Positions 35,001 through 43,299 of a DNA stretch of 64,000 nucleotides are shown here, piece by piece; within the stretch, counting starts at the first letter, position 1; every line of letters begins with the position of its first letter. The stretch comes from an uncultured Christensenella sp. Lineage in GTDB: Bacteria > Bacillota > Clostridia > Christensenellales > Pumilibacteraceae. A model generated the notes under the pieces. That model made no database searches. It was not told where the DNA came from and saw nothing but the letters and a program-made list of their open reading frames with translations. Made by a program: the position numbers and the translations under genes. The DNA is taken from positions 76,562 through 140,561 of the forward strand of contig CAJUGC010000005.1 of the NCBI GenBank assembly GCA_910585955.1, in the 5' to 3' direction.

Positions 35001-35092
35001 CTGTCGGCGTAATAGCCGCAGGTCTGTCTGCTTGGGGTGGCATAGCTATCTGGCAGCGCTGGAAAGCGGAACTTGCCGATAAGCGGCAGTAA
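32006..35092 (+). CDS. Membrane-anchored GH3 glycoside hydrolase with inverted domain order
   Basis: 1028 residues. A membrane helix near residues 15-42, then the GH3 C-terminal alpha/beta sandwich first (GFVLLYNKGN; LWAPGAGGDTCRSIADVLSG), a fibronectin-III-like domain (SVTVKNVGQKTGRDVVQVYV; about 400-490), then the TIM-barrel domain (ATDFDGPSGLNEGG; HRTPFAGRNFEYYSEDGF; KHFALNDQEDHR) with nucleophile D919 in GSVITDYDHG, and a final membrane helix near 990-1015. Such reversed GH3 order is known from rumen Ruminococcus and Butyrivibrio beta-glucosidases. Two helices would hold the enzyme on the outer membrane face. Likely beta-glucosidase or beta-xylosidase. CTAGGAGG precedes the ATG. Confidence 0.88.
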   Translation: MSEQEKSSKKKLSAKVFTAIIAPLLAILIAVAIILPIVSVNVYDLVFRDIFGEASSGNTGSADTGDVDSVYYKREIADSKKLVEVEQAYTRKAGAEGFVLLYNKGNGKGLPVAEKSKLSLFSASSVDLLAGGTGSGVSTISSDMKTALTEQGFTINEALWKFYTDNHSKYTRGGGAISYGGAEDWSINEAPLTDIPDAAKNEAKGTTPVFFLARTGGEGRDLGRYMGDWTKVDEDKRKHYLEPDSVELGVIDYLNKNFDNVILVVNTNNAFELGWVKNYPNITSVLWAPGAGGDTCRSIADVLSGKINPSGHLVDTFAYDAFSSPAMQNMGDFDLVNGGAVVGNGVFYDEGIYVGYKYYETRYFDKVMNQGNPGDYDYDTVVQYPFGYGISYTDFEWSDFTMTQPDDKGDIKVSVTVKNVGQKTGRDVVQVYVNAPYTDYDKTNHVEKSAVSLVGFGKTGDIEPTKTETVTVTLNKKDLISYDDVKAKTYILEAGDYLITAAEDAHKATQNILAQNGKDVGDKNFVGKWTYEYTQNDGVDKTTYSKSANGTEIKNQFDHAVSAELTARDKYLTRNDWVGTFPETHGNQDNKKKSSYSEKNGYVWEVAVSDSIKNEIAKVGASASMNPMSEADAAAKAGVFDQEGDLELISFRGRDFDEVDKEGGWDKLINQMSLKEIENIITKAGYQTLAAQSIGKPKATDFDGPSGLNEGGVTHEPYSITYPCAANLAASWDRENSRLHGYYVGEDGLAADGHWGNHKYKGVISGWYAPAMNIHRTPFAGRNFEYYSEDGFMSGELALEAARACAEKGVYAYIKHFALNDQEDHRTAAATFSNEQAIREIYLKPFQTCIEERGTTKIMVQNYDEATGTFTKAEAEVPAVMAVMTSFNRIGCVWAGGNYNLITGVLRNEWGFDGSVITDYDHGREMNSEQCIAAGGDLKLTAQMPDGINEKNGAYQYYMRQSMKHILYTTVNSNAMNGIVKGVKIADRPFPYYYLILIAVGVIAAGLSAWGGIAIWQRWKAELADKRQ

Positions 35093-35119
35093 TCGCCAAA
35101 TTCATGTATAAAAGCACAG

Positions 35120-35152
35120 CGGACTCGGAATTATCCGAGTTCGTTTTTTTTT
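35120..35152 (+). terminator. terminator after GH3
   Basis: GGACTCGG and CCGAGTTC form an 8-bp stem with loop AATTAT, followed by a run of nine T. Confidence 0.9.
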
Positions 35153-35308
35153 GTCGTTTTTGCGGCAGAACGAGCCGCCCTATGGCAATGTCGGCAGGAA
35201 AGTAATATATTCGACCTCTTAGCTTTCGCAATGTTATTCCGCCGAAAACGTCGAAATTGCGTATTTTCTGACTAATATTGTTTGTATGCTCCGTTTGTCT
35301 TTTACTTC

Positions 35309-35317
35309 TGCTATAAT
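35309..35317 (+). promoter_or_regulatory. extended -10 promoter for the following small gene
   Basis: TG-C-TATAAT at 35309-35317 is an extended -10 element; no good -35 hexamer at 17 bases, which extended -10 promoters can do without. The rest of 35153-35352 shows nothing recognisable. Confidence 0.5.
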
Positions 35318-35352
35318 ATGTTTGAACTAATCGAATTACAAGGAGACGAAAC

Positions 35353-35766
35353 ATGGAAAACAAAATTTGCGGAGAATTAAAGAAACGGGCGCTTCTCGCC
35401 AAGCAGAGACTCAAGCTCGGATATTGGGAGCAGCTCCGAGCGGAACGCGAGCGGCTTCTGGTTGCGGCGGGAGAGACAGACTCGGCTCAACGCAAAGTGA
35501 GCGAGCTTCAAAGGGCGAAATTCAGTCGCGAACTTGAGCAGGTCGTAGGCACGAGTTCCGAGCGCGACGAACAGCTTTACAAACGCGTATGCGAGATACT
35601 CGACTCCGAAGAGGACGTAATGAACCCCATAGGAAGGCTCATGGACAAGGAACGCTATACGAGTCTCGACGACGGCGGACGCCAAAGATATATTCTCGAG
35701 CTGTCTAAAAAATTCAATGAGCTAAAGGAACGATATTATCAAGAAAGACCGGGCAAAAGCTGTTGA
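35353..35766 (+). CDS. Small helical protein of unknown function
   Basis: 137 residues, highly charged and predicted mostly alpha-helical with coiled-coil character (KKRALLAKQRLKLGYWEQLR; ELQRAKFSRELEQV). No signal peptide, membrane segment or recognised motif. ACAAGGAGACGAAAC precedes the ATG, and the gene has its own promoter-like element, so it is probably real. Its stop codon overlaps the -35 box of the yerC promoter. No function can be assigned. Confidence 0.65.
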   Translation: MENKICGELKKRALLAKQRLKLGYWEQLRAERERLLVAAGETDSAQRKVSELQRAKFSRELEQVVGTSSERDEQLYKRVCEILDSEEDVMNPIGRLMDKERYTSLDDGGRQRYILELSKKFNELKERYYQERPGKSC

Positions 35767-35791
35767 CTTTTCCGCTTTAATTTGTTAAAAT
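35763..35791 (+). promoter_or_regulatory. promoter of yerC-pcrA-ligA
   Basis: TTGACT (35763-35768), 17 bases, TAAAAT (35786-35791). The -35 overlaps the preceding stop codon. Confidence 0.75.
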
Positions 35792-35823
35792 ATCTTCGAT
35801 AATACATTCGGAGATATACATAA

Positions 35824-36114
35824 ATGAACCGTAAATTACAGTCGGAAAATATCGACGTTCTCTATGAGGCAGTCGGGCTTATCGAAACGCGCGAAGAGTT
35901 CTACAATTTCTTCGAGGATCTTTGCACTATCACGGAACTTCAGGCAATGGCTCACCGTTTCGCCGTTGCGAAAATGCTCACGGAAGGATTTACCTATCAG
36001 GAAATAAGCGAGAAAACAGGCGCGAGCACTGCGACTATAAGTCGTATCAATAAGTGTATCGGTTACGGTGCGGACGGCTACAACGTCATACTTTCCAGGA
36101 TGAAAAAGAAATGA
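35824..36114 (+). CDS. yerC: TrpR-related protein YerC/YecD
   Basis: 96-residue helix-turn-helix protein of the TrpR-like YerC/YecD family. The ELQAMAHRFAVAKML helix precedes FTYQEISEKTGASTATISRINK, the DNA-binding motif. In B. subtilis yerC lies just upstream of pcrB-pcrA-ligA; the same order here (without pcrB) supports the call. Its target is unknown. pcrA starts within the ATGA overlap of its stop. Confidence 0.93.
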   Translation: MNRKLQSENIDVLYEAVGLIETREEFYNFFEDLCTITELQAMAHRFAVAKMLTEGFTYQEISEKTGASTATISRINKCIGYGADGYNVILSRMKKK

Positions 36115-38426
36115 GTATAGATTTAAGCACGCTCAACGACAGACAGATTCCTGCGGTACTTACTACGGACGGAGCGGTACTCGTAACGGCAGGCGCGGGA
36201 AGCGGCAAGACGAGACTCTTGACCCACCGCATCGCTTATCTGATAGAGGAGAAAGGCGTTAAGCCTTGGAATATACTTGCGATAACTTTTACAAACAAAG
36301 CGGCTAACGAGATGAAGGAACGTCTCGAAAACATGATAGAGGGAGCAAGCGGACTGTGGGTTTCCACTTTCCACTCTATGTGCGCGCGTATTCTTCGCCG
36401 CCATGCTGACAAGATAGGGTATAAGACGAATTTTTCCATTTACGGCGAGCAGGAAAAAGAGAACATTTTAAAGAAGATCGTCAAGGAACTTTCCGAAGAT
36501 AAGAAAAGCCGCATTTATAAAGCCGATACGAAAGAGATCGATAAGGTGCGCAAACGTGCGTCGTACACGATCTCCGACGCGAAAAACGAGGCTCTGTCTT
36601 CGGAGGAATATCTTTCTTATCTTCGATACGATGACGAAGCCGAGCTTCTCGGCGAGATCTGCCGCCGTTATGAAGCCGAAATGAAAAGAAACAATGCGCT
36701 CGATTTCGACGACCTTCTTACAAAGACGTACGAGCTTTTAAAAACCGACGAAGAGACGAGAGAATATTATTGCGATAAGTTCCGCTATATTCACGTCGAT
36801 GAGTTTCAGGACACAAACCTCGTACAGTACTTACTCGTAAAAATTCTTGCGGGAAAGAGCGGCAACGTCTTTGTCGTAGGGGACGAGGATCAGTGCATTT
36901 ACGGTTGGCGCGGTGCCAAAGCCGACAATATGATCGACTTTACGAAAGATTTTAAGTGTAAGGTGTTCAAACTCGAGCAGAACTATCGCAGTACGAAAAA
37001 GATTTTGAATCTCGCAAATTCCGTCATAAGAAATAATACGAAACGTCTCGAAAAAACGCTTTGGACGGCAAGCGGAGAGGGTGACGACGTCACGGTTTTC
37101 TGTGCTCGCAATGAGACTAACGAAGCGGAATATGTCGCTAACGTCATAAAAAATCTCGTCGAAAGCGGAGAATATTCGTATTCCGATTTTGCCGTTCTCA
37201 TGCGTGTGAACGCTCTGTCTCGTACGTTCGAGGAGCGTTTTCTCGCTTACGGCATACCTCACAAAATGTTCGGAGGCTTCAAATTCTTCGAACGCAAGGA
37301 AGTCAAAGATCTGCTCGCGTATTTGAGGATAGTAGCTAACGGCGACGATTCCGAAGCGCTGCTGCGCATAATAAACTTTCCCAAGCGCGGTATCGGCGCA
37401 AGCGCAATCGCCCAACTCGTAAATTACGGCGCTGTGACAGGTCGGTCGCTGTTTTCCGTAGTCATGGGCATAGAAGAAAATACTGATCTGCCGCTCGCGC
37501 TTTGCAAAAAGGTCGCGCCTTTAAAGACGCTGTTTGCCTGTATGCTTTCGCAAAAAGACAAGTGCAGACCTTCGGAACTTGTCGAGTATATAGTCCGAAT
37601 TTTAAAGCTTAACGAGGTCTACGGCGAAGATACGGAAGAAAACATTTCCCGGAAGATGAACATTTCGGCGCTCGTCGAGTCGGTGCGTCAGTTTGAAAAA
37701 TCGAACGAAAGCGGTACGCTCGACGACTATATGCAGATGATATCTCTGTACAGCGATCTCGACGAGATGGGCGAGGGCGACGACTGCGTAGCGCTTGCCA
37801 CTATTCACAGCGTTAAGGGGCTTGAATTTCGCGTCGTGTTCGTTATAGGCAGCGAGGACGGAATACTTCCGCTTTCCCGTTCGTCAGACAGTGACGACGA
37901 ACTTGAAGAAGAACGTCGGCTGATGTATGTTGCGGTAACTCGCGCAATGCGGAGGCTGTACATAACTTGGGCGGCTTCGCGTTTTATGTATAACGAGCGA
38001 AAGTATACTACGCCCAGTCGATTTCTCAAGGAGGCGGGCGTCGCCGTGAAGAGCGCGCAGCCGTCCGCGGCTCTTGCCCGTGAACGCGCGGCGGGCTACC
38101 TCCGCGACTCCTACGGCGATTACGGCTATTCTTACGGCAATGGGGCAAGTCGAAGCGCAGAATATAAGTCTGTTGATTACGGCGGCAAATCGAACTTTTC
38201 GGGTTCGTCTGTCTACAGCGCAAACAGCGCTCCGAAGCCGCAGAAAAAAGATGTGTCGGGTTTTGATGTCGGCGCAACCGTTAGGCATAAAAAGTTCGGC
38301 ACGGGCGTTATACTCACATTGTCGGCGGAAGCCGGAGGTGTGTACGCGGAAATAGATTTTGAAAAGTTCGGCAAAATGATGCTGTCGCTTCAGTATGCGC
38401 CGATAGAGATCGTCGATAATAATTAG
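36111..38426 (+). CDS. pcrA: ATP-dependent DNA helicase PcrA
   Basis: 771-residue UvrD/Rep superfamily 1A helicase acting in repair and in removing RecA or stalled polymerase. Q motif LNDRQIPAV, Walker A AGAGSGKTRLL, ITFTNKAANEMK, Walker B HVDEFQDTN, GDEDQCIYGWRGA, VALATIHSVKGLEFRVVFVIG, and VAVTRAMRRLYI are all present. A Gly/Ser/Tyr-rich linker leads to a C-terminal Tudor-like domain (VGATVRHKKFGTGVIL). ATG 36111 overlaps yerC; a longer frame from 36054 would run inside yerC. Confidence 0.96.
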   Translation: MSIDLSTLNDRQIPAVLTTDGAVLVTAGAGSGKTRLLTHRIAYLIEEKGVKPWNILAITFTNKAANEMKERLENMIEGASGLWVSTFHSMCARILRRHADKIGYKTNFSIYGEQEKENILKKIVKELSEDKKSRIYKADTKEIDKVRKRASYTISDAKNEALSSEEYLSYLRYDDEAELLGEICRRYEAEMKRNNALDFDDLLTKTYELLKTDEETREYYCDKFRYIHVDEFQDTNLVQYLLVKILAGKSGNVFVVGDEDQCIYGWRGAKADNMIDFTKDFKCKVFKLEQNYRSTKKILNLANSVIRNNTKRLEKTLWTASGEGDDVTVFCARNETNEAEYVANVIKNLVESGEYSYSDFAVLMRVNALSRTFEERFLAYGIPHKMFGGFKFFERKEVKDLLAYLRIVANGDDSEALLRIINFPKRGIGASAIAQLVNYGAVTGRSLFSVVMGIEENTDLPLALCKKVAPLKTLFACMLSQKDKCRPSELVEYIVRILKLNEVYGEDTEENISRKMNISALVESVRQFEKSNESGTLDDYMQMISLYSDLDEMGEGDDCVALATIHSVKGLEFRVVFVIGSEDGILPLSRSSDSDDELEEERRLMYVAVTRAMRRLYITWAASRFMYNERKYTTPSRFLKEAGVAVKSAQPSAALARERAAGYLRDSYGDYGYSYGNGASRSAEYKSVDYGGKSNFSGSSVYSANSAPKPQKKDVSGFDVGATVRHKKFGTGVILTLSAEAGGVYAEIDFEKFGKMMLSLQYAPIEIVDNN

Positions 38427-38442
38427 ATTGGCGGAGGCTGTT

Positions 38443-40371
38443 ATGTCAAGAATGGAAGAGCTTGTAGAAAAGCTCAACAAGTACGCTTACGAATACTATG
38501 TTCTCGACAATCCTACGGTGTCGGACGGGCAGTACGATAAGCTGTATGACGAGCTCGTTGCTTTGGAAAAATCCGAGAAGCGAGTGTTGCCGTCGTCGCC
38601 TACGCGCAGAATAGGCGGCGAACCCGTGAAAGAATTTTCGCCGCATACACACCGAAACAAATTGTACAGTCTCGATAAGCGCAATTCTTACGACGAGCTC
38701 AGAGAGTGGGACGAAAAGATAAAAAAGGCGGCGGGGGAAGCTGTCGAGTATACGCTCGAGTATAAACTCGACGGGCTTACGCTTTGTTTGACTTACGAGA
38801 ACGGAATGTTTAGATCTGCGGCGACAAGAGGCAACGGAAGCGTCGGGGAAGACGTGACGTCACAGGTGTCTACCGTTAGGTCTATTCCGCTTGTAATACC
38901 GTTTAAAGGCGTCGTAGAGGTGCAAGGCGAGGGGATAATGCGCCTTTCCGCACTCGAAGCTTATAATAAGTCGGCAAAGGAGCCGCTCAAGAACGCGCGT
39001 AACGGAGTTGCGGGGGCGATAAGAAATCTCGATCCGAAAGTAACCGCGTCTCGAAATCTCGACATAATCTTTTACAACGTCAATTTTGTCGAAGGCGGCG
39101 AAAGACCGTCGAGTCAAAAAGAGTGCATAGATTTTTTAAAGCGTAATTTTTTCAAGACCGAAAGACTGTTCGCTTCATCGAATATAAACGAAATAGTTTC
39201 TGAAATCGAGCGTGTGGACAAAGGTGCGCTCGACTTTCTCATAGACGGAATGGTGGTAAAAGTAAACGACTTTGCTCTTCGCGAAAAGCTCGGTTACACC
39301 GACAAATTTCCGCGTTGGGCGGTAGCTTACAAGTTCGAAGCGGAAGAAGCGGTAACGGTTTTGAAGGACGTTGTTTGGCAAGTGGGAAGGACGGGCAAGC
39401 TTACGCCGCTCGGGAAGCTCGAGCCGGTGGAACTTTGCGGTGCGACGATAAGAAAAGCAACGCTCAACAATTTCGGCGACATCGAGCGCAAGAAGATAAA
39501 GATAGGTTCGAGCGTCTTTATCCGCCGCAGTAACGACGTTATCCCCGAGATACTCGGCGTTGCGGAGGAACTCGACGGCAAAGATGTCGTCCCTCCGAAA
39601 TTCTGTCCCGCTTGCGGAACCGAAACGGTCGCAGTCGGCGCAAATTTGTTTTGTCCGAACGAATACGGCTGCAAGCCTCAAATTTGCGGGCGTATAGAAT
39701 ATTTTTGCAGTAAGCCGTGTATGGACATCGACGGCGTGAGCGAAAAGACGGTCGAACGCCTACACGACGTGCTCGGAGTAAAAAAATCCGCAGACCTCTA
39801 TAGATTGAAGAAAGACGATCTCGAAAAGATAGAGGGCTTTAAGGATAAGAAAATATCCAACTTCTTGCGCTCTGTTGAAAACAGTAAGGACGTGAAACTC
39901 GCTTCGTTCATAAACGCTCTGGGCATTCCGAATGTCGGTCGCAAGACGGCGGAGGACCTCGCCGAGATTTACGGCAGTATCGACGCGTTGGCTGCGGCTG
40001 GCGAAGAGGAACTGACGGCTATACGAGACGTAGGCGAAATCGTGGCAAAAAGCATAGTCGAATTTTTCGCAAAACATAAAGAAGCGATCGACGAATTAAA
40101 ATCTTTCGGTATAGACCCTCGGTATGTTGCGAGAGTAGGCGGCGGAAAATTCGATGGCATGAATGTGGTGCTCACGGGCAAGATTTCCATGCCGAGATCG
40201 CAGGCTCAATCGCTTATAGAGGAGAATGGCGGCAAGACGCAATCGTCTGTTACAAAGGAAACAAATCTCGTTATCGCAGGCGAGGACGCCGGTTCTAAGC
40301 TTGAAAAAGCTCGAGTTCTCGGTATAAGAATAATAGACGAAAATGAGTTTGAAAGGCTTTTGAAAGGCTGA
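38443..40371 (+). CDS. ligA: NAD-dependent DNA ligase LigA
   Basis: 642 residues. NTase domain with catalytic K108 in EYKLDGLTL, OB fold, zinc finger (CPACGTE...CPNEYGC), helix-hairpin-helix repeats (INALGIPNVGRKTAEDLAEI) and a C-terminal BRCT domain (MNVVLTGKISMPRSQAQSLI). It joins nicks in replication and repair. ATG 38443 follows GGAGG at 5 bases; a TTG at 38428 would add five residues. It closes the yerC-pcrA-ligA run. Confidence 0.96.
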   Translation: MSRMEELVEKLNKYAYEYYVLDNPTVSDGQYDKLYDELVALEKSEKRVLPSSPTRRIGGEPVKEFSPHTHRNKLYSLDKRNSYDELREWDEKIKKAAGEAVEYTLEYKLDGLTLCLTYENGMFRSAATRGNGSVGEDVTSQVSTVRSIPLVIPFKGVVEVQGEGIMRLSALEAYNKSAKEPLKNARNGVAGAIRNLDPKVTASRNLDIIFYNVNFVEGGERPSSQKECIDFLKRNFFKTERLFASSNINEIVSEIERVDKGALDFLIDGMVVKVNDFALREKLGYTDKFPRWAVAYKFEAEEAVTVLKDVVWQVGRTGKLTPLGKLEPVELCGATIRKATLNNFGDIERKKIKIGSSVFIRRSNDVIPEILGVAEELDGKDVVPPKFCPACGTETVAVGANLFCPNEYGCKPQICGRIEYFCSKPCMDIDGVSEKTVERLHDVLGVKKSADLYRLKKDDLEKIEGFKDKKISNFLRSVENSKDVKLASFINALGIPNVGRKTAEDLAEIYGSIDALAAAGEEELTAIRDVGEIVAKSIVEFFAKHKEAIDELKSFGIDPRYVARVGGGKFDGMNVVLTGKISMPRSQAQSLIEENGGKTQSSVTKETNLVIAGEDAGSKLEKARVLGIRIIDENEFERLLKG

Positions 40372-40405
40372 TTAAAATAATGATATAAAGCGGCATTATA
40401 AAAGC

Positions 40406-40434
40406 TTGCTTTTTGTTTTTGATGATGTTATAAT
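40406..40434 (+). promoter_or_regulatory. promoter of the AIR-synthase-like gene
   Basis: TTGCTT (40406-40411), 17 bases, TATAAT (40429-40434). The predicted start near 40441 lies 3 bases before the ATG and there is no Shine-Dalgarno site, suggesting a leaderless message. Confidence 0.65.
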
Positions 40435-40443
40435 ATAAACTGT

Positions 40444-41421
40444 ATGAGACTAGGCAAGCTGACGGCAGAAGAACTGCAACGATTGGTACTCGACAAGCTG
40501 GAGGGCAGACGTAAAGAAGTCGTGTTGTCCGCGGCACAGGGAGAGGACTGCGCTGCGGTGGTGGCCGACGGCTATCTGTTGTTTTCTTCCGATCCGATTA
40601 CGGCGGCAATGCCCGCGAAAAGTCTCGGCTCGCTTGCCGTGTCCGTCTGTTGCAACGACATCGTTTCTTGCGGAGGAGAACCCGTAGCTCTGTTGTTGAC
40701 CGTCATCGTTCCTCCGAGTGCAAGCACTGCCGAAATAGAGGAGATAATGACGGCGGCTCAGCAAAAGGCTTGCGAACTCGACGTCGACATAGTAGGAGGT
40801 CATACCGAGTTTTCGGATTGTGTCGTCCGACCTATAGTTTCCGCTACGGCGATAGGCAAGACGAAGCGACTTATGTCCAAGTCCGCATTGAAAGTCGGTG
40901 ACAAGCTTTATGTGACGAAAGAGCTCGGCATGGAAGGGACGACGATAATAGCGGACGGCGGAAAAGAACAGCTTTCCGAAGACGAGACGAGTATTATTAT
41001 GCGTTATCGCGAAGGGCTCGATGTTGGCGACGAGGGCGAGATTCTGCGCGCGTGTCCGTCGGTAGGCGTAATGCACGACATCACGGAGGGCGGAGTTATC
41101 GGCGCCGTTGCGGAAATCTGTCTCGGCGCTCGTCTCGGTGCAAACATTTATGAGAGTGAGTTTCCGATAAGCGTACTTACTCGCAGGTTATGCGAAAAGT
41201 ACGGCATAGACCCCGCTCGTCTTATATCGAGCGGAAGTATGCTTTTCTCCGCTTCGAGCGGCGAAGCGGTCTTGAAACTCAAAGAAAAGGGTATAGCGGC
41301 AACGCTTATAGGAGAAGTTACGGACGGCGACGTCAGACTTTTTAAAAGCGACGGCACGAGTCTGAAAGTTCGTCCCGAGCCTGACGAAATGTATAAATAC
41401 TTTGAGAGGTGCGACAAATGA
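40444..41421 (+). CDS. AIR synthase-related protein, HypE/ThiL-like
   Basis: 325-residue PurM-superfamily ATP-binding protein: QGEDCAAVVADGYLLFSSDP (nucleotide-binding loop), SLAVSVCCNDIVSCGGEP, IVGGHTEF, and the C-terminal MHDITEGGVIGAVAEIC. This fits the COG0309 hydrogenase-maturation/HypE-like group better than ThiL, but no hydrogenase genes are in view, and the C-terminal cysteine of true HypE is not at the end. yicC starts in the ATGA overlap. Biochemical role unknown. Confidence 0.8.
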   Translation: MRLGKLTAEELQRLVLDKLEGRRKEVVLSAAQGEDCAAVVADGYLLFSSDPITAAMPAKSLGSLAVSVCCNDIVSCGGEPVALLLTVIVPPSASTAEIEEIMTAAQQKACELDVDIVGGHTEFSDCVVRPIVSATAIGKTKRLMSKSALKVGDKLYVTKELGMEGTTIIADGGKEQLSEDETSIIMRYREGLDVGDEGEILRACPSVGVMHDITEGGVIGAVAEICLGARLGANIYESEFPISVLTRRLCEKYGIDPARLISSGSMLFSASSGEAVLKLKEKGIAATLIGEVTDGDVRLFKSDGTSLKVRPEPDEMYKYFERCDK

Positions 41422-42293
41422 AAAGCATGACGGGATACGGCAAGGGCGTTGCGACCGGCGGAGAAAGGACCTTTACCGTAGAAATCAAAGCGGTGAACAA
41501 CAGATATCTCGAAATAGGCTGTAAGCTTCCGAAACCGCTTGCTTATGTGGAAGAAACTTTGCGTGGCGCGGTAAGAAACGTCATACGTCGCGGAAGCGTA
41601 GACGTATTCGTAAATTACGAGAATAAGTCGGAAAGCGGAAAGCGAATAGACGTCGATTACTCGCTTGCGGGTGCGCTTGTCAAAACTTCCAAAATGCTTC
41701 GCACTCAGTATTGCTTAGATGACGATTTTCAGGTAACTGCGCTCATGCGTACTCCCGACGTTATAAGGATTTCGGCTGATGACGACGACGAGCAACTTGT
41801 AAAAGAACTTGCGAAAAAAGCGGCAGCCGAAGCTGCGGAAAATCTCGACGCGATGCGTAAAGTCGAGGGAAAGACGATTAAGGCGGATTTGAAACAGCTT
41901 ACGGAGAACATAATATCCTATCTCGAAACGGTTGTAAAACGCGCTCCCGCCGTCGTAGCGGAATACAGGGAAAAGCTCAAAGCTCGCATAAGCGAAGCGC
42001 TTGCCGGAGTGGAAATAGACGAAGCTCGGCTTTTGAACGAGACGGCGTTCTTTGCCGACAAAGCCGATATAAACGAGGAAATTTCCCGTCTTACATCTCA
42101 CATAAACCAATTTTTGCACAGTCTCGAGACAGACGGGCCCCAAGGCAGAAAACTTGACTTTATTTCTCAAGAAATGAACCGTGAGATAAACACTATGGGC
42201 AGCAAGTCGAACGATACGGAGCTGACCCGTTGCGTAGTTGCGATGAAAAACGAACTTGAAAAGATAAAAGAGCAGATTAGGAACGTGGAGTAA
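41418..42293 (+). CDS. yicC: YicC/YloC family endoribonuclease
   Basis: 291 residues. The diagnostic start MKSMTGYGKG and the end (GRKLDFISQEMNREINTMGSK, then ELEKIKEQIRNVE) are present. E. coli YicC is an endoribonuclease; the Bacillus homologue YloC heads the gmk-rpoZ-coaBC run as here. ATG 41418 overlaps the previous stop. The remA gene that often follows yicC is absent; palindromic element C takes its place. Confidence 0.95.
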   Translation: MKSMTGYGKGVATGGERTFTVEIKAVNNRYLEIGCKLPKPLAYVEETLRGAVRNVIRRGSVDVFVNYENKSESGKRIDVDYSLAGALVKTSKMLRTQYCLDDDFQVTALMRTPDVIRISADDDDEQLVKELAKKAAAEAAENLDAMRKVEGKTIKADLKQLTENIISYLETVVKRAPAVVAEYREKLKARISEALAGVEIDEARLLNETAFFADKADINEEISRLTSHINQFLHSLETDGPQGRKLDFISQEMNREINTMGSKSNDTELTRCVVAMKNELEKIKEQIRNVE

Positions 42294-42296
42294 TAG

Positions 42297-42421
42297 TTTG
42301 AAAGTGCAGTCATCACTCCAGACGGGCTGTTTGCCTAACCGACTCGTCGAGTACGAGAAGCACACTCCCTTCGTCGACTCGACAACTGCTGTCCGTCTGA
42401 CGCGCGGCTGTCCTTTCAAAA
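42297..42421. repeat. Palindromic element C, after yicC
   Basis: About 125 bp, starting 4 bases after the yicC stop. Outer arms: TTTGAAAG pairs exactly with CTTTCAAA; CAGACGG pairs with CCGTCTG; GACTCG pairs with CGAGTC near the apex in imperfect register. The apex GTACGAGAAGCACACTCCC differs from that of element A at 2 of 19 positions. Arm sequences are unlike those of A, B or D. Confidence 0.7.
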
Positions 42422-42454
42422 ATACATTATGACAAGGAGATATCGGACATAATT

Positions 42455-43063
42455 ATGAAAAACGGATTGTTAATAGTTATTTCGGGACCGTCGGGAGCGG
42501 GCAAGGGTACTATATACAACAAGGTGCTCGATAAAATGCCGGAAATTCGCAAGTCGATTTCCGTAACGACGAGAAAGCCGAGAGCTGGAGAGAAGGAAGG
42601 GGTGCATTACTACTTCCGTACGGAAGAGGAGTACCAGCGCATGATTGCTTGCGGAGAATTTCTCGAAACCGCGTCGGTCTACAATCATCATTACGGCACG
42701 CCTAAAGCGCCAGTGTTTCAAATGCTTGAGGCGGGCGACGACGTGATGTTCGAGATCGACAATTACGGCAGCCGGCAAATAAAGCGTAAATATCCCGAAG
42801 CCGTTACCATCTACGTCATGCCTCCGTCGTTTGAAATTCTCAAAGAGAGATTAACGGCTCGCGGTACGGAAAGCGAGGATAGTTTAAAGACGCGACTCGG
42901 TAATTCCCGAAGAGAACTTTCGGAGTACGGTAATTTCGATTATATAGTCTTTAACGACGATGCCGATGTCGCCGCCGAAGAAGTCGTATCTATTATCAAC
43001 GCCGAGAAGTGCAGAATGTCGCGAAATGAGCAGGAAGTAAAACGCCTGCTTGCGGAAAAATAA
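42455..43063 (+). CDS. gmk: Guanylate kinase
   Basis: 202 residues; converts GMP to GDP. P-loop SGPSGAGKGT near residue 10, then SVTTRKPRAGEKEGVHYYF and the C-terminal TRLGNSRRELSEYGNFDYIVFND. AAGGAG (42434-42439) lies 15 bases before the ATG, further than usual, yet the family N terminus is at this ATG. First gene after element C, followed by rpoZ. Confidence 0.95.
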   Translation: MKNGLLIVISGPSGAGKGTIYNKVLDKMPEIRKSISVTTRKPRAGEKEGVHYYFRTEEEYQRMIACGEFLETASVYNHHYGTPKAPVFQMLEAGDDVMFEIDNYGSRQIKRKYPEAVTIYVMPPSFEILKERLTARGTESEDSLKTRLGNSRRELSEYGNFDYIVFNDDADVAAEEVVSIINAEKCRMSRNEQEVKRLLAEK

Positions 43064-43098
43064 ATAATCTTTTAAATAAAAGGAGAACATAAACCATT

Positions 43099-43296
43099 AT
43101 GATGATTGAACCGCCTATCGATAAGATGATAGATGAAGTTGGTTGCAAGTATGCTCTTGTCTGCCTCGTAACCAAGCGTGCCCGCCAGTTGCTCGAAAAG
43201 GACAGCGAAAGCCTTAACAATTCGGCGGAAAAAGCCATTTCCGTTGCGGCAAGAGAGGTGCATACGGGGAAGGTTACTGCCGGCTACGAAGAATAA
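43099..43296 (+). CDS. rpoZ: RNA polymerase omega subunit
   Basis: 65 residues, family-typical: PPIDKMIDEVGCKYALVCLV then TKRARQLLEK and KAISVAAREVHTGKV. Omega helps assemble RNA polymerase. AAAGGAG lies upstream; either of two adjacent ATG codons could be used. Palindromic element D starts 4 bases after its stop, separating it from coaBC. Confidence 0.95.
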   Translation: MMIEPPIDKMIDEVGCKYALVCLVTKRARQLLEKDSESLNNSAEKAISVAAREVHTGKVTAGYEE

Positions 43297-43299
43297 CCC

